Origin: Sinomonas sp. ASV322
Lineage (GTDB): Bacteria; Actinomycetota; Actinomycetes; Actinomycetales; Micrococcaceae
DNA length: 53,035 bases
Assembly (NCBI RefSeq): GCF_030908245.1
Contig: NZ_JAVFJJ010000022.1
Span: forward strand, 1-53,035
Reading direction: 5' to 3'
Below, in pieces: positions 42,992 through 52,410 of this stretch (within the stretch, counting starts at the first letter, position 1; every line of letters starts with the position of its first letter). A model generated the notes under the pieces. That model searched no databases, was not told the origin of the DNA, and saw only the letters and a list, made by a program, of their open reading frames with translations. The position numbers and the translations under genes are program-made.

Positions 42992-43948
42992 ATGAACGAC
43001 GTCCTGGGCCATCTCCTCACAGCGGGAACCCTCGCGGTGATCCTCATGAAGGTTGCCCCGATCCTCCTCGCGGCGATCGGGGGTGCCTTCACCCAGCAAG
43101 GGAACATCCTCAATATCGGGCTCGAAGGCATGATGCTCATCGGGGCCTTCGCGGCCATCTCGGTCGGCTCCCTCGCGGGCAACGCATTCGTCGGCGTCCT
43201 CGCCGCCGTCGTCGCGGCGGTGCTGCTTGCAGCCCTGTACGCGCTCGCGACGCTCTACTTCAAAGCCGACTTCATCGTCGTCGGCATCGGCATCAATCTG
43301 TTCGCGGCGGGCCTCACCGTGTTCCTCCTCCAGGTTGTCTACGGCAACGCAGGCGTCACGCCGCCCTCGGCGACGATCAACCTCCCCGGCATCCCGCTCG
43401 GGCCGATCGCGGACATCCCCGTCATCGGGCCGGCGATCACGAACCAGACCGCCCTCGTGTGGCTCGCGTTCCTGTGCGTCCCGCTCTACTCGTTCGTGCT
43501 CTACCGGACGAAGTTCGGCGTGCACCTTCGCGCAGTGGGCGAAGACGAGGGCGCCGCGGCCGCAGCCGGGATCGGCATCCGGAAGATGAAGTTCTCGAGC
43601 GTGCTCATCTCGGGCGCGCTGTGCGGCCTCGCGGGCGCTCAGCTCGCGATGGCGACGCTCGGCTCCTTCACGGCAGGCATGACGTCGGGGCGCGGCTTCA
43701 TCGCCGTGGCCGCCCTCACGTTCGGCCTCGCGAAGCCGGTGCGGACGATGATCGCGTCGCTCATCTTCGGCGCGGCGGACGCGATCGCAGATCAGCTCGG
43801 CCTCGCGGGCGTCAACTCGAACCTCGCGCTCATGACGCCCTACATCATCACGATCCTCGCGCTCGTCCTCGCCGGATTCCGGCTGCGGGGAGCCTGGGCG
43901 AAGCGAACCACCACAAGGCGGACGGCGGAGGAGGCCCAGCCAGCATGA
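42992..43948 (+). CDS. Nucleoside ABC transporter permease
   Basis: This is a 318-residue membrane protein, the second permease of the BMP-type transporter. The GAFTQQGNILNIGLEGMMLIGAF segment and AVGEDEGAAAAAGIGIRKMK (a conserved cytoplasmic coupling loop) match the family of NupQ/YufQ-like permeases. Its ATG is 1 bp after the fusion gene stop, with GAAGGAG upstream. Its end overlaps the first nucleoside hydrolase start by ATGA. It pairs with the permease half of the fusion protein to form the channel. Confidence 0.93.
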   Translation: MNDVLGHLLTAGTLAVILMKVAPILLAAIGGAFTQQGNILNIGLEGMMLIGAFAAISVGSLAGNAFVGVLAAVVAAVLLAALYALATLYFKADFIVVGIGINLFAAGLTVFLLQVVYGNAGVTPPSATINLPGIPLGPIADIPVIGPAITNQTALVWLAFLCVPLYSFVLYRTKFGVHLRAVGEDEGAAAAAGIGIRKMKFSSVLISGALCGLAGAQLAMATLGSFTAGMTSGRGFIAVAALTFGLAKPVRTMIASLIFGAADAIADQLGLAGVNSNLALMTPYIITILALVLAGFRLRGAWAKRTTTRRTAEEAQPA

Positions 43949-44928
43949 GCCGGCACAAGATCATCCTCGACTGCGATCCCGGCCACGACGACGCGATCGC
44001 GATCCTCCTCGCAGCGGGCGATCCGAGCATCGAGCTCCTCGCGATCACGACGTGCGCGGGGAACCAGACGCTCGAGAAGGTCACGCGCAACGCCCTCGCG
44101 GTATGCGCCGTCGCCGGCCTCGACGTCCCCGTCGCGGCCGGCGCAGCGGGCCCGCTCGTGCGCCAGCAGCTCGTCGCGCCGGACATCCACGGCGAATCGG
44201 GCCTCGACGGGCCCGTGCTCCCCGCGCCGACCCACGCCGCCGACCCGCGGCACGCCGTCGACCTCATCATCGACACGATCATGGCCCACGAGCCCGGAAC
44301 CGTGAGCCTCGTCCCCACGGGCCCGCTCACGAACATCGCTCTCGCGATGCGCAAGGAACCGAGCATCATCGGGCGTGTCAAGGAGGTCGTGCTCATGGGC
44401 GGCTCCTACACGAGGGGCAACCGGACGCCCGCGGCCGAATTCAACATCGCCGCGGACCCGGAGGCGGCCGCGGCCGTGTTCGACGCCGAGTGGCCCGTCA
44501 CCATGGTCGGCCTCGACCTGACCCATCAGGCGACGGCGGACGACGACGTCGTCGCACGCATCGCCGCCATCGGCTCGCCGCTCGCGGACTTCGTCGTCGA
44601 GGTGCTCACGTTCTTCGCCTCGACGTACCGCGAACGCCAGGGCTTCGACGCGCCGCCCGTGCACGACCCGTGCTGCGTCGCCGCGATCATCGACCCGTCC
44701 GTCATGGAGATCCGGAGCGCGTTTGTCGCCGTCGAACTCGCGGGAACATGGACGAGCGGCATGACCGTGACGGACTTCGGCGACGCCTACGGCCAACCCC
44801 ACAACGCCCGGGTCGCCACGAAGCTCGACCGCGCGCGGTTCTGGGACCTCACGATCGAGGCCATCCGCCGCCTTTCAGAAGCATCCGCCACAGAAGCATC
44901 CGCCACAACGGAAGGGACGCCGCAGTGA
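43945..44928 (+). CDS. Nucleoside hydrolase 1 (inosine/uridine-preferring type)
   Basis: This is a 327-residue nucleoside hydrolase. The calcium-binding motif is DCDPGHDDA near residues 9-17, LVPTGPLTNIALA is mid-protein, followed by VVLMGGSYTRGN and AEFNIAADPEAA. The late VHDPCCVAA has the active-site His and Asp. This set fits the canonical IunH/RihA form. It cleaves the N-glycosidic bond, giving base and ribose. The C-terminal SEASATEASATT contains a 15-bp direct repeat. It overlaps the permease stop (ATGA) and the next hydrolase start (GTGA). Confidence 0.93.
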   Translation: MSRHKIILDCDPGHDDAIAILLAAGDPSIELLAITTCAGNQTLEKVTRNALAVCAVAGLDVPVAAGAAGPLVRQQLVAPDIHGESGLDGPVLPAPTHAADPRHAVDLIIDTIMAHEPGTVSLVPTGPLTNIALAMRKEPSIIGRVKEVVLMGGSYTRGNRTPAAEFNIAADPEAAAAVFDAEWPVTMVGLDLTHQATADDDVVARIAAIGSPLADFVVEVLTFFASTYRERQGFDAPPVHDPCCVAAIIDPSVMEIRSAFVAVELAGTWTSGMTVTDFGDAYGQPHNARVATKLDRARFWDLTIEAIRRLSEASATEASATTEGTPQ

Positions 44929-45914
44929 AGCACCCGATCATCATGGACGTGGACACCGGCATCGACGATGCGATGGCGATCATGGTCGCCGCGCTGCACC
45001 CCGACGTCGAGCTCAAGGCCATCAGCTGCGTCTCGGGCAACGTGTCCGTGGACAAGGTCCTCGCGAACACGCTCAAAGTGCTCGACCTCGTGGGCGCGCC
45101 CGAGATCCCGGTGGCTGCGGGCGCCACGCGGCCACTCGTGGAGGAGCGGCGCGACGCGTCCCAGGTGCACGGCGCGTCCGGCCTCGGGGACCTCGAGCTC
45201 CCCGAGAGCGCGCGCCGGCCTGCCGAGGTCCACGCGGTCGAGCTCCTGCGCCGCGAGATCCTCGCTTCCGCCGAGCCGGTCACGCTCGTCGCCCTCGCGC
45301 CGATGACCAACCTCGCGCTCCTCCTCCGCACCCATCCCGAGGTGACGGAGAACCTCGGGCGCATCGTCTTCATGGGCGGCTCGGCGACCGTGGGCAACGC
45401 GACGGCCGTGGCCGAGTTCAACGTGTGGCACGACCCCGAGGCGGCCCACATCGTCCTCTCGAGCGGCGTTCCGCTCACGATGTACGGGCTAGACGTCTTC
45501 AACGAGGTCGCGGCCTCCGACCGGGCCGTCCGCGCCCTGCGCGCGTCCGAGAACAGCCTCGCGCGCGCCCTCGCGGACCTGCTCGGCTTCGAGATCCCGG
45601 GGCCGGACGGCAGCAGCCACGCCTACAACCTCATCGGCGATGCGGGCGCGGTCTGCGCGATTGTGGCCCCCGAGCTCTTCACGATCGAGCCGTGGCCCGT
45701 CCGCGTCGAGCTCGCGCCGAGCCTGAGCCGGGGCCAGACGCTCGTCGACCGCCGAGCGCGCCCGGGCGAGGACGCGATCCACGATCCGTCCCGCACCCCG
45801 TGGCCCGTCGCCGACGTCGTCCTCGCCGAACGCCGCCCCGGCTCGGTGATCGAGCTCTTCCTCCGTACGCTGGACGTCGAGGACGTGCTCACAAACGTGC
45901 CCTCCGCCTCTTAG
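44925..45914 (+). CDS. Nucleoside hydrolase 2 (divergent active site)
   Basis: This is a 329-residue nucleoside hydrolase. The motif DVDTGIDDA near the start and FMGGSATVGNATAVAEFNVWHDPEAA are canonical. At the late position where relatives have HDP, this protein shows LIGDAGAVCAI, so the Asp is kept but the nearby His is replaced. This suggests altered nucleobase preference or activity. Its GTG overlaps the end of hydrolase 1. It is one of three hydrolases in tandem, so it may act on a different nucleoside. Confidence 0.88.
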   Translation: MKHPIIMDVDTGIDDAMAIMVAALHPDVELKAISCVSGNVSVDKVLANTLKVLDLVGAPEIPVAAGATRPLVEERRDASQVHGASGLGDLELPESARRPAEVHAVELLRREILASAEPVTLVALAPMTNLALLLRTHPEVTENLGRIVFMGGSATVGNATAVAEFNVWHDPEAAHIVLSSGVPLTMYGLDVFNEVAASDRAVRALRASENSLARALADLLGFEIPGPDGSSHAYNLIGDAGAVCAIVAPELFTIEPWPVRVELAPSLSRGQTLVDRRARPGEDAIHDPSRTPWPVADVVLAERRPGSVIELFLRTLDVEDVLTNVPSAS

Positions 45915-45965
45915 CCTTTGTCCCCAACCGCCACCTCGGCGAACGCCAGAAAGCAGGACCCCGCC

Positions 45966-46940
45966 ATGACCGACCGCCGCCCGCTCTATCTCGACTGCGA
46001 TACGGGCATCGACGACTCCCTCGCCCTCGCGTACCTCCTCGCGGCTCCTGGAGCGGATCTCGTGGGCATCGGGACCGTGAGCGGGAACGTCGCGGCGGCG
46101 CTCGGGGCGGCCAACACGCTCGATCTCCTCGCCCTCGCGGGCCGCGAGGACATCCCGGTCGCCGTGGGAGAACACGACTTCCAAACGCGCGAGTTCGACG
46201 GCGGCGCTCCCCACGTGCACGGCGCGAACGGCGTGGGCGGGATCGACCTTCCGAGGACGACGACGGCGCCCGTCCCCGAGAGCGCGCCCGAGCTGCTCGT
46301 GCGCCTCGCGCGCGAGCACGCCGGGGAGCTTCGCGTCGTGGCGATCGGCCCACTCACGAACCTCGCGGCGGCCCTCCGCCTCGAGCCGCGTCTGCCCGAG
46401 CTCGTCGCCGAGGTCACCATCATGGGCGGCGCCGCGCTCGTCCCGGGCAACATCAGCCCCGTCGCGGAGGCGAACATCGGCAACGACCCCGAGGCGGCCC
46501 GCGAGGTGCTCGCGGCGCCGTGGGCCATCACGCTCGTTCCGCTCGACGTCACGATGGAGAATCTGCTCGAGGAGAGCCACCGGCAGGAACTCCTCGCGTC
46601 GGGGAATCCGCTCTCGCGCGCTCTAGGCGAGATGCTCGGCTACTACTACCGCTTCTATGAGGGCATCTTCGGCCGCCCGTGCTCGGCCATGCACGATCCG
46701 CTCGCCGCCGCGATTGCCGTCGGCGCCGTCGAGCTCCGCACGGCGCCCGTCGTGCACGTCGAAGTCGATGCGACACAGGGCCCTGGCCGAGGGCAGACGA
46801 TCTGTGACCTGCGCGGCCGCTACCTCGGCTACCCCGAGCAGCCGGGCGCGCATTGCCGCGTGGTCCTCGAGCTGGCAGAGGACTTCGCGCCGCACCTCAT
46901 GGACGCCCTCGAGGGCCGGCTCGCGGCGGAGCGCGTCTGA
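45966..46940 (+). CDS. Nucleoside hydrolase 3
   Basis: This is a 324-residue nucleoside hydrolase. DCDTGIDDS opens the fold; IGPLTNLAAALRL, IMGGAALVPGNISPVAEANIGNDPEAA and MHDPLAAAIAVG, with its HDP, complete the conserved sites. It begins 51 bp after the previous gene, so it is less tightly coupled than hydrolases 1 and 2. It probably complements them in substrate range (purine or pyrimidine). Its stop TGA shares a base with the start of the amidohydrolase. Confidence 0.92.
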   Translation: MTDRRPLYLDCDTGIDDSLALAYLLAAPGADLVGIGTVSGNVAAALGAANTLDLLALAGREDIPVAVGEHDFQTREFDGGAPHVHGANGVGGIDLPRTTTAPVPESAPELLVRLAREHAGELRVVAIGPLTNLAAALRLEPRLPELVAEVTIMGGAALVPGNISPVAEANIGNDPEAAREVLAAPWAITLVPLDVTMENLLEESHRQELLASGNPLSRALGEMLGYYYRFYEGIFGRPCSAMHDPLAAAIAVGAVELRTAPVVHVEVDATQGPGRGQTICDLRGRYLGYPEQPGAHCRVVLELAEDFAPHLMDALEGRLAAERV

Positions 46941-48151
46941 TGGCGGCCTCGACGACGGCGGGCACGCTCCGTGGAATCCCGCTCTGGGACGGCCACACTG
47001 ACCAGGGCGCGCGCGATCTCGCGTGGGACGGCGACCGGATCCTCGCGGTCGAGCCGTCCGCGCAGAAGCTCGACGGCTACTGCGTCATCCCGGGCCTCAT
47101 CGACACGCACGTCCACCTCGGAGCGTATTCGGGCGCCGGGCGCGTCGATTGGACGTCGTGGCCCCTCATCACGCCGTGGGAGGAGCAGGTCTTCCACATC
47201 GCGGCCAACGCCCAGAAGGCGGCTCGCGCCGGGGTCACGACGCTGCGCGACCTCTCGGGCGACGAGCGCCAGCTCGCCGTCAAGCGCGTCTTCGACGCGG
47301 GCGTCCAGCCGGGCCCGCGCGTCCTCGTGCACGGCGCGGTGGGCATGACCGCGGGCCACGGCGACCTCTTCATCCCGCCCCACTACCCCTACCGGGGCCG
47401 CGTCGCCGACAGCCCCGACGAGTGCCGCAAGCTCGTCCGCGAATTCGCGCGCATGGGAGCCGACGGCATCAAGATCTTCACGAGCGGCGGCGTGCTCTCG
47501 ATGGGCGACCGCGTCGGCTGGCGAAACCAGACGATGGACGAGCTTCGCGCGACACTCGACGAGGCGCACGCCCTCGGCATGAAGGTCGCGTCCCACACCC
47601 ACACGACGGAGGGCATCGAAATCGCGCTCGAGGTCGGCGTCGACTCGCTCGAGCACGGTACGGGGCTCGCCCCCGAGCAGTGGGAGCGCGTCGTCGCCGG
47701 TCGGATCCCGGTCGCGCCGACCCTCATGATCAACGACGTGATCGCGGAGGGCCGTGCGGCGGTGAGCGAGGAGGCGCGCGAGAAGGCGGGCGACGTCGTC
47801 GCCCGCCGCAACGCGCTTTTCGGCGACGCGGGCCGCGCGGGCGTGCGCTTCGTCCTCGGCACCGACGCGAACGGCGTGTTCGTCCAGTTCGGCGATCAGA
47901 TGGAGGAGGTCCGCCTCATGGCCTCGATGTTCGGCTGGTCCGCCGAGCGCGCGCTGGTCTCGGCGACGTCGGACGCTGCCGACGCGATCGGCCTCGCCGA
48001 GCGCGTCGGAACGCTCGCTCCCGGCTTCGGTGCGGACTTCGTCGTGCTCCGCGGCGCGCCGTGGGAGCGCATCGAGGACCTGCGGGTCGAGAACATCGCG
48101 GCTGTCGTCTCGCGCGGCCGGCTCGTCGAGGGTGAGCTGCCGACGGAATAG
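46940..48151 (+). CDS. Metal-dependent amidohydrolase (imidazolonepropionase-like group)
   Basis: This is a 403-residue amidohydrolase superfamily member. Metal ligands are in DTHVHLG (His57, His59), DGIKIFTSGG (Lys, likely carbamylated), SHTHTTEG and LEHGTG (His), and GTDANGV (Asp). The catalytic set is complete. It starts on the last base of the hydrolase 3 stop. Its place at the end of a nucleoside operon suggests action on a freed nucleobase or ring-opened product, but prolidase-like and other substrates are equally compatible. It is the last gene before the rearranged accessory region. Confidence 0.88.
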   Translation: MAASTTAGTLRGIPLWDGHTDQGARDLAWDGDRILAVEPSAQKLDGYCVIPGLIDTHVHLGAYSGAGRVDWTSWPLITPWEEQVFHIAANAQKAARAGVTTLRDLSGDERQLAVKRVFDAGVQPGPRVLVHGAVGMTAGHGDLFIPPHYPYRGRVADSPDECRKLVREFARMGADGIKIFTSGGVLSMGDRVGWRNQTMDELRATLDEAHALGMKVASHTHTTEGIEIALEVGVDSLEHGTGLAPEQWERVVAGRIPVAPTLMINDVIAEGRAAVSEEAREKAGDVVARRNALFGDAGRAGVRFVLGTDANGVFVQFGDQMEEVRLMASMFGWSAERALVSATSDAADAIGLAERVGTLAPGFGADFVVLRGAPWERIEDLRVENIAAVVSRGRLVEGELPTE

Positions 48152-48159
48152 GAACTGTC

Positions 48160-48375
48160 AAATTGACGGTGCAACTGGTTTGTAGTCGTTAGGGCAGCGG
48201 AGAGCCAGCCATCGACCGCAACCTCGAAGGCGGTGAGGCGCCCTTTCATTGCTGAGTCCATCTGGCCCGGCTGTTGCCTGTCAGGCCAAAGACCATAATC
48301 GCGATAGACGTACTTGAGGGCCGCTTGCCGTTCATGCCTCTGACGTGGGCCTACGCGTTGTGAATGCGTCTTCGA
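48160..48375 (-). pseudogene. Remnant of a mutator/IS256-type transposase C-terminus
   Basis: Read on the minus strand, the segment gives about 65 residues containing QRVGPRQRHERQAALKYVY and, later, AMKGRLTAFEVAVDGWLSA. This resembles the C-terminal end of IS256-family transposases, where R-rich residues lead into EQAALK, then a W/K-xxLNxFxIxF pattern. There is no start, no catalytic core and no complete IS end. Its AT-richer codons differ from the surrounding operon. The match is by pattern only and is moderate. Confidence 0.4.
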
Positions 48376-48882
48376 CGCAGCTGGCTGACGTGACCTGAGC
48401 TCGTCCGCCTGTGTCTCTGCCGCGAGGAAGCAAAGCTGCCCAGTCGCGCCCCCTGGGGTGCCACCCCCAAATTGAAGCCCACGGCACTCGTGCCCTTGAG
48501 AGCACCCCTTGGCTGGATAGATTACGGCTGCGCCCCCGAAGCCGGCAGTTCTCACGCTGGCGAAGAGGCAGCGGTAATTTGCGGACAGCATACATAATTT
48601 CGACTGCGTATTGCCGGGGGATCGTCGGCTCCCGGCGGATCCGGAATTGGCGCCCTGTGTGGCCCGGGTCGAAAGTGTTCTCTATTCGACTCTTGCGCCA
48701 ACGGCGACAGCGGGTTTAGGGTGCACCCACCATTCGCTTTCGCGGTGCGCTGGGGTTCCGCCTGTAGGGGGAAGGCCGTTGTCATGGTCGCTCTGCAGCG
48801 GCGCGGTCCTGTCCATGGCCCGACAGGTCGGACTTAGTGAGCTAACAGTCGTCTGGCCTGGTGGAAGTACGGTGCTCGTCCC
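48376..48882. other. Non-coding or degraded interval
   Basis: About 500 bp between the transposase-like remnant and the Imm1 gene. Open frames here (such as 48611-48886 on the plus strand) have no family marks, no good ribosome site and lower third-position GC than the flanking genes. The base composition is closer to mobile DNA than to the neighbouring nucleoside operon. I see no RNA gene or clear repeat in it. Confidence 0.5.
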
Positions 48883-49266
48883 ATGACAACGAACATCCTT
48901 ACTTGGGACGAGGGCTACGACGAGCGCGAGCTGCATTCCCCGACCCCCGATGACGTCACAGGTCGGATCGCCGCGCTCGACGGTGTCGACCACACTCTCG
49001 TCACCGTCTACCGCAACGACGCTCACCTCGCGGTCGGCGGCTCAGCCAACGAGGGTCTTGTCGTGTACTGCACCTTCGATAGTGAGGTGTTCTGGCAGGT
49101 CGTTGTTGACGGCGATCCGGGAGCGTCGGTGACCTTGGTCGCTGGCGGCCAGGCTGGGGCCTACCCGGCCACGCACGTCACGACGCTCGGCGATGCCATT
49201 ACAGCCGCAGTTGACTTCCTGGAGCGTGGTGAGCGCGCGCCCGGTCTCCATTGGGATGCCCAGTGA
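48883..49266 (+). CDS. Imm1-family immunity protein
   Basis: This is a 127-residue soluble protein whose pattern fits the Imm1 immunity family: a start with LTWDEGYDER, HLAVGGSANEG, VTLVAGGQAGAYPATHV and the closing AAVDFLERGERAPGLHWD. Imm1 proteins neutralise the C-terminal toxin of polymorphic toxin systems, often deaminases or nucleases. It overlaps the GTG start of the leader of the broken RHS gene by 4 bp. Usually an immunity gene follows its toxin, so this one probably belonged to a lost toxin tip upstream. Confidence 0.75.
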   Translation: MTTNILTWDEGYDERELHSPTPDDVTGRIAALDGVDHTLVTVYRNDAHLAVGGSANEGLVVYCTFDSEVFWQVVVDGDPGASVTLVAGGQAGAYPATHVTTLGDAITAAVDFLERGERAPGLHWDAQ

Positions 49267-51668
49267 CTCGACGCTTCGCGCGAGCGCCCGCCTCCGTCCT
49301 TGCGGTCCTGATGGTCTGGCTGGGCGTGACCCTTCCTGCCCATGCGACTACCGCGCCAGCGGCGACTCCTACACACACGTACACCGCCACCGACTTCGGC
49401 GACGATTCAACGCGGCCCGGTGCCGAGCGCGGGCCGCCCGGCTACGACTACGACGATGACAGACCGAGCGCCGTCGACCGAGATCTTCCCATTCGCAATC
49501 GAGGGCTGCTCGTCCTTTGTCGACCGCCACCGCCGCCTATGGGTCCATCGGCCTTCCCACCCAGACCGGCTACCCCGCCGCCGGGCCGCTGCCAGCCGAG
49601 GCCGTCACCTACTCCTGGGACGGACTCGACCACCCCGCCGGACTCCTGTCCCAGTACGACCAGACCCAATACGCGACCAACGTCACCTACAACAACATCA
49701 ACGTCCTCGTCGGCTACCAGCAGGAGGACAACCACCTCTTCGCCTCCGGCGTGGACACCATGGGCATCAACGAGATCGCCTACACACTCGACCCGAGCAC
49801 CTACCGGGTCACAGAGGTCAACGCGATCAACGACGACACCCCCGGGAACACCACCGGGCTCGGGATCACCGACTACACCTACGACCCCGCCGGAAAGCTC
49901 ACCTCCCGCACGCTGACCGCCAACGGCCAGCCCAGCCCCGCCCCCGACCGGCAGTGCTACACCTACGACTGGGCCTACCGCCTCTCCCAGGCCTGGGCCA
50001 CCAGCGCCGCAGACTGCACCGGCGGGTTCAACCCCGCCGCCCTCGGCGGGCCCGCCCCCTACGCCCAGACCACCACCTACACCCCCGGCGGAGACCGCGC
50101 CAGCCTCACCCGCTACAACCCCGATGGAACGGTGGCGGCCACCGAGACCAGCGCCTACGGCAACGGCGGCCCCCACCGCCTGACCAGCATCACCCGCACC
50201 GCCGGGACCACCACCACGGACACCCTCACCTACGACGCCGCCGGGAGGATGACCAGCCGCGGCGGGCAGACCCTGGCCTACACCCCCGACGGGAAGCTCG
50301 CCACCAGCACCGGAACCTCCACCATCCCACTGAACCCGAACCCCAACGCCGCCACAGGCGCCCCCAACGCCCCCGGCACCGCGCAGCCCGCCAACCGGTA
50401 CTACACCGCCGACGGGACCCTCGTCGCCCATCGCAGACGGCACCGGCACCACCCTGCTCATCGGCGGCACCACAGTGTTCACGCCAGCCACCGGCCCCAC
50501 CACCGGCGGCACCACAACCCCCATCAGCATCACCCGCCGCCACACCGACCCCAGCGGGCTCGCCCGCGGCCCGACCCTCACCACCACCGGCAACAACGCC
50601 TACACCACCGCACCCGCCACCGCCACCGGAATCGGGACCAACGGCGCGAACCCCACCGGGTTCTCCGCCGCCACCGGCTACATCGGCGGGACCGCCGACA
50701 CCGCCAGCATCCTCACCCACCTCGGCGCCCGCGACTACGACCCCGCCCTCGGCGCCTTCACCACCCCCCGACCCCGTCCTCGACCCCGCCAGCCCCAACG
50801 ACTACAGCCCCTACGCCTACGCCCAGAACGACCCCATCAACACCAGCGACCCATCAGGGCTCTGGCGCGTCGCCATCACCGACAGCGACGGCTCAAGCTG
50901 GCACTCATCACCCACCGCCGACATCACCCCGGCCGATGGGGCATCGCCCCCGAATACCTCAACCCCCTCAGGTCAGTCGACTCCCAGCTCGTCGCCCCCG
51001 GCACCTACGTCAACGGCGCCTACGCCGGCACCTACTACGAACCCGCCCCGGCGACGCCCGCACCAGCCCCGGGGGCCGCGTTTGCCCAACGGCCCCTTAT
51101 CAGCGACACGATCCGGGACCACATCGGAGTGGGCGGAACGACCTGGGCCGACGACCTCCGGCAAGTCGGCATAAACGCATCCAGAATCGCCGGCGCCATC
51201 GCAGCCTTCGTCCCCGGGGTCGGCGGAATCGGCTACGTCGGCTTCAACCGGCTCGCCGGCGACATCGAAGGCCAAGACCCCATGCGCCCCCTCACCGCCG
51301 ACGACGGCGCCATGATGGCCATCGGCTTCCTCCCAGGCGGCGACGACATCGAAGGCCTCGTCAAAGCCGCCGGTATAGGTGATGAAGTGGCTGGCGCCGC
51401 TAGCGTCGTCTCCAAGGGCGGTCGGCGGCCTACGACCGCGGTTCGACAGGCAGCGGATAAAACTGCGACGGACGCGAACGGTGTCCTAAGATGCCAGGCA
51501 TGTGGCACCGAGTTGATCACTCGCTCGGGCGCAGCCAACTCGCGGGAGTTCGACCACATCTTCCCGTACTCAGGCGGCGGAGGTCGAGGCATCGACAATA
51601 TCTGGGACCTCTGCCGAACGTGCAATCGTCAGAAAGGTGCCCAAACCCTCTACGAATGGGAAAGATAG
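49263..51668 (+). pseudogene. RHS-repeat polymorphic toxin with HNH nuclease tip, frameshifted
   Basis: The GTG at 49263 starts a secretion signal (VLAVLMVWLGVTLPAHA). RHS/YD-repeat coding then appears in another frame from about 49500 (DYTYDPAGKLTSRTL, LTYDAAGRMTSRGG). The frame shifts again at a C-run (50427-50429), where TADGTLVA should continue as ADGTGTTLLIGG; at a C6 run (50764-50769) just after LGARDYDPALGAFTTP; and back near 50938, between SGLWRVAITDSDG and WGIAPEYLNPL-like text. The end (about 51420-51668) is an HNH nuclease: RCQACGTEL, REFDHIFPYSGGG, CRTCNRQKG. The N-terminal half of a usual RHS protein is missing. As read, no full-length toxin is made, unless the runs vary. Confidence 0.8.
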
Positions 51669-51670
51669 CC

Positions 51671-51958
51671 GTGACCTCTAAGCCTTTGCCCCCCGAGATC
51701 CCATACGAGACGAAGTCGTATGTCTGCATCCACGTCTTCGACCGGAGCAGGCCAGTGCTCTACGTGACTCGCCCGGATGGTGATTGGTGTGCCCTGTGCG
51801 GGGATGAGCACCCGGACGACGCCAGCGCATACCGAGTCGTCGGCATCGGTCACGTGCTCGACTACGACCCCTCGGTCGCCGAGGTGCTTGACCTCCGACC
51901 AAATCAAGAGGCCGAACGTGAGGCCGTTGGAGAGCCTTGGATTCGAACCGACTTCTAG
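51671..51958 (+). CDS. Probable immunity protein for the HNH toxin
   Basis: This is a 95-residue acidic protein directly after the HNH toxin end. It contains YVCIHVFDRSRPVLYVTRP, DWCALCGDEHPDD and GIGHVLDYDPSVAEVLDL, a pattern seen in small proteins that follow toxin tips. GTG at 51671 has GGGAAAG upstream; an ATG at 51656 overlapping the toxin stop is an alternative. Its position is the normal one for a cognate immunity gene. Function is inferred from place and pattern only. Confidence 0.65.
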   Translation: MTSKPLPPEIPYETKSYVCIHVFDRSRPVLYVTRPDGDWCALCGDEHPDDASAYRVVGIGHVLDYDPSVAEVLDLRPNQEAEREAVGEPWIRTDF

Positions 51959-52039
51959 CGAAGCTGTCTCAGGGGAGGGTGATTGAGTTCTAACATGCGG
52001 CAGGGCGGCGGGCCGACCAACTTGAGCAATCCAGACGGT

Positions 52040-52267
52040 GGGCTTGCGGAAACCGCCAGCTCCAACGCAGCAGTTCACCGCATCGCGATCACCCAGACCA
52101 GGCTCGACGGACTCGGGAAGGCCTACTACGAGAAACGCCTCAACGCAGGCGACAGCAAGCCCGAAGCCCTCCGCTGCCTCAAACGCCGGCTCTCCCGCAT
52201 CGTCTACCGGTGCCTCCAGACCGACCACACGGCCCGCGCCGGAACTTGCATCCAGGCCGCGGCTTGA
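52040..52267 (+). pseudogene. Remnant of an IS110-family transposase C-terminus
   Basis: About 65 residues reading HRIAITQTRLDG, then KAYYEKRLNAGDSKPEALR and CLKRRLSRIVYRCLQ, match the C-terminal end of IS110-type transposases. The N-terminal DEDD domain and most of the gene are absent. It lies between the immunity gene and the second RHS tip, so it may mark how the duplication arose. The interval 52268-52410 that follows shows nothing I can assign. Confidence 0.7.
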
Positions 52268-52410
52268 CATCCGCGGTATCACGGGAAAGCAGGCATGACC
52301 GAGGGGAAGTCCGGGCAATCTCGGCCCCTAGGCAATTCCGCTATCCTGCGGCGGCCTTCAGGTCCTTCAGGGTGAAGGGTGCGGTGGTGATAGAGCGAGG
52401 GACCGCCGAA

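Noticed and set aside
48611-48886. Small plus-strand open frame just before the Imm1 gene
   Set aside because: No recognisable family, poor ribosome site and atypical composition; treated as part of the degraded interval.
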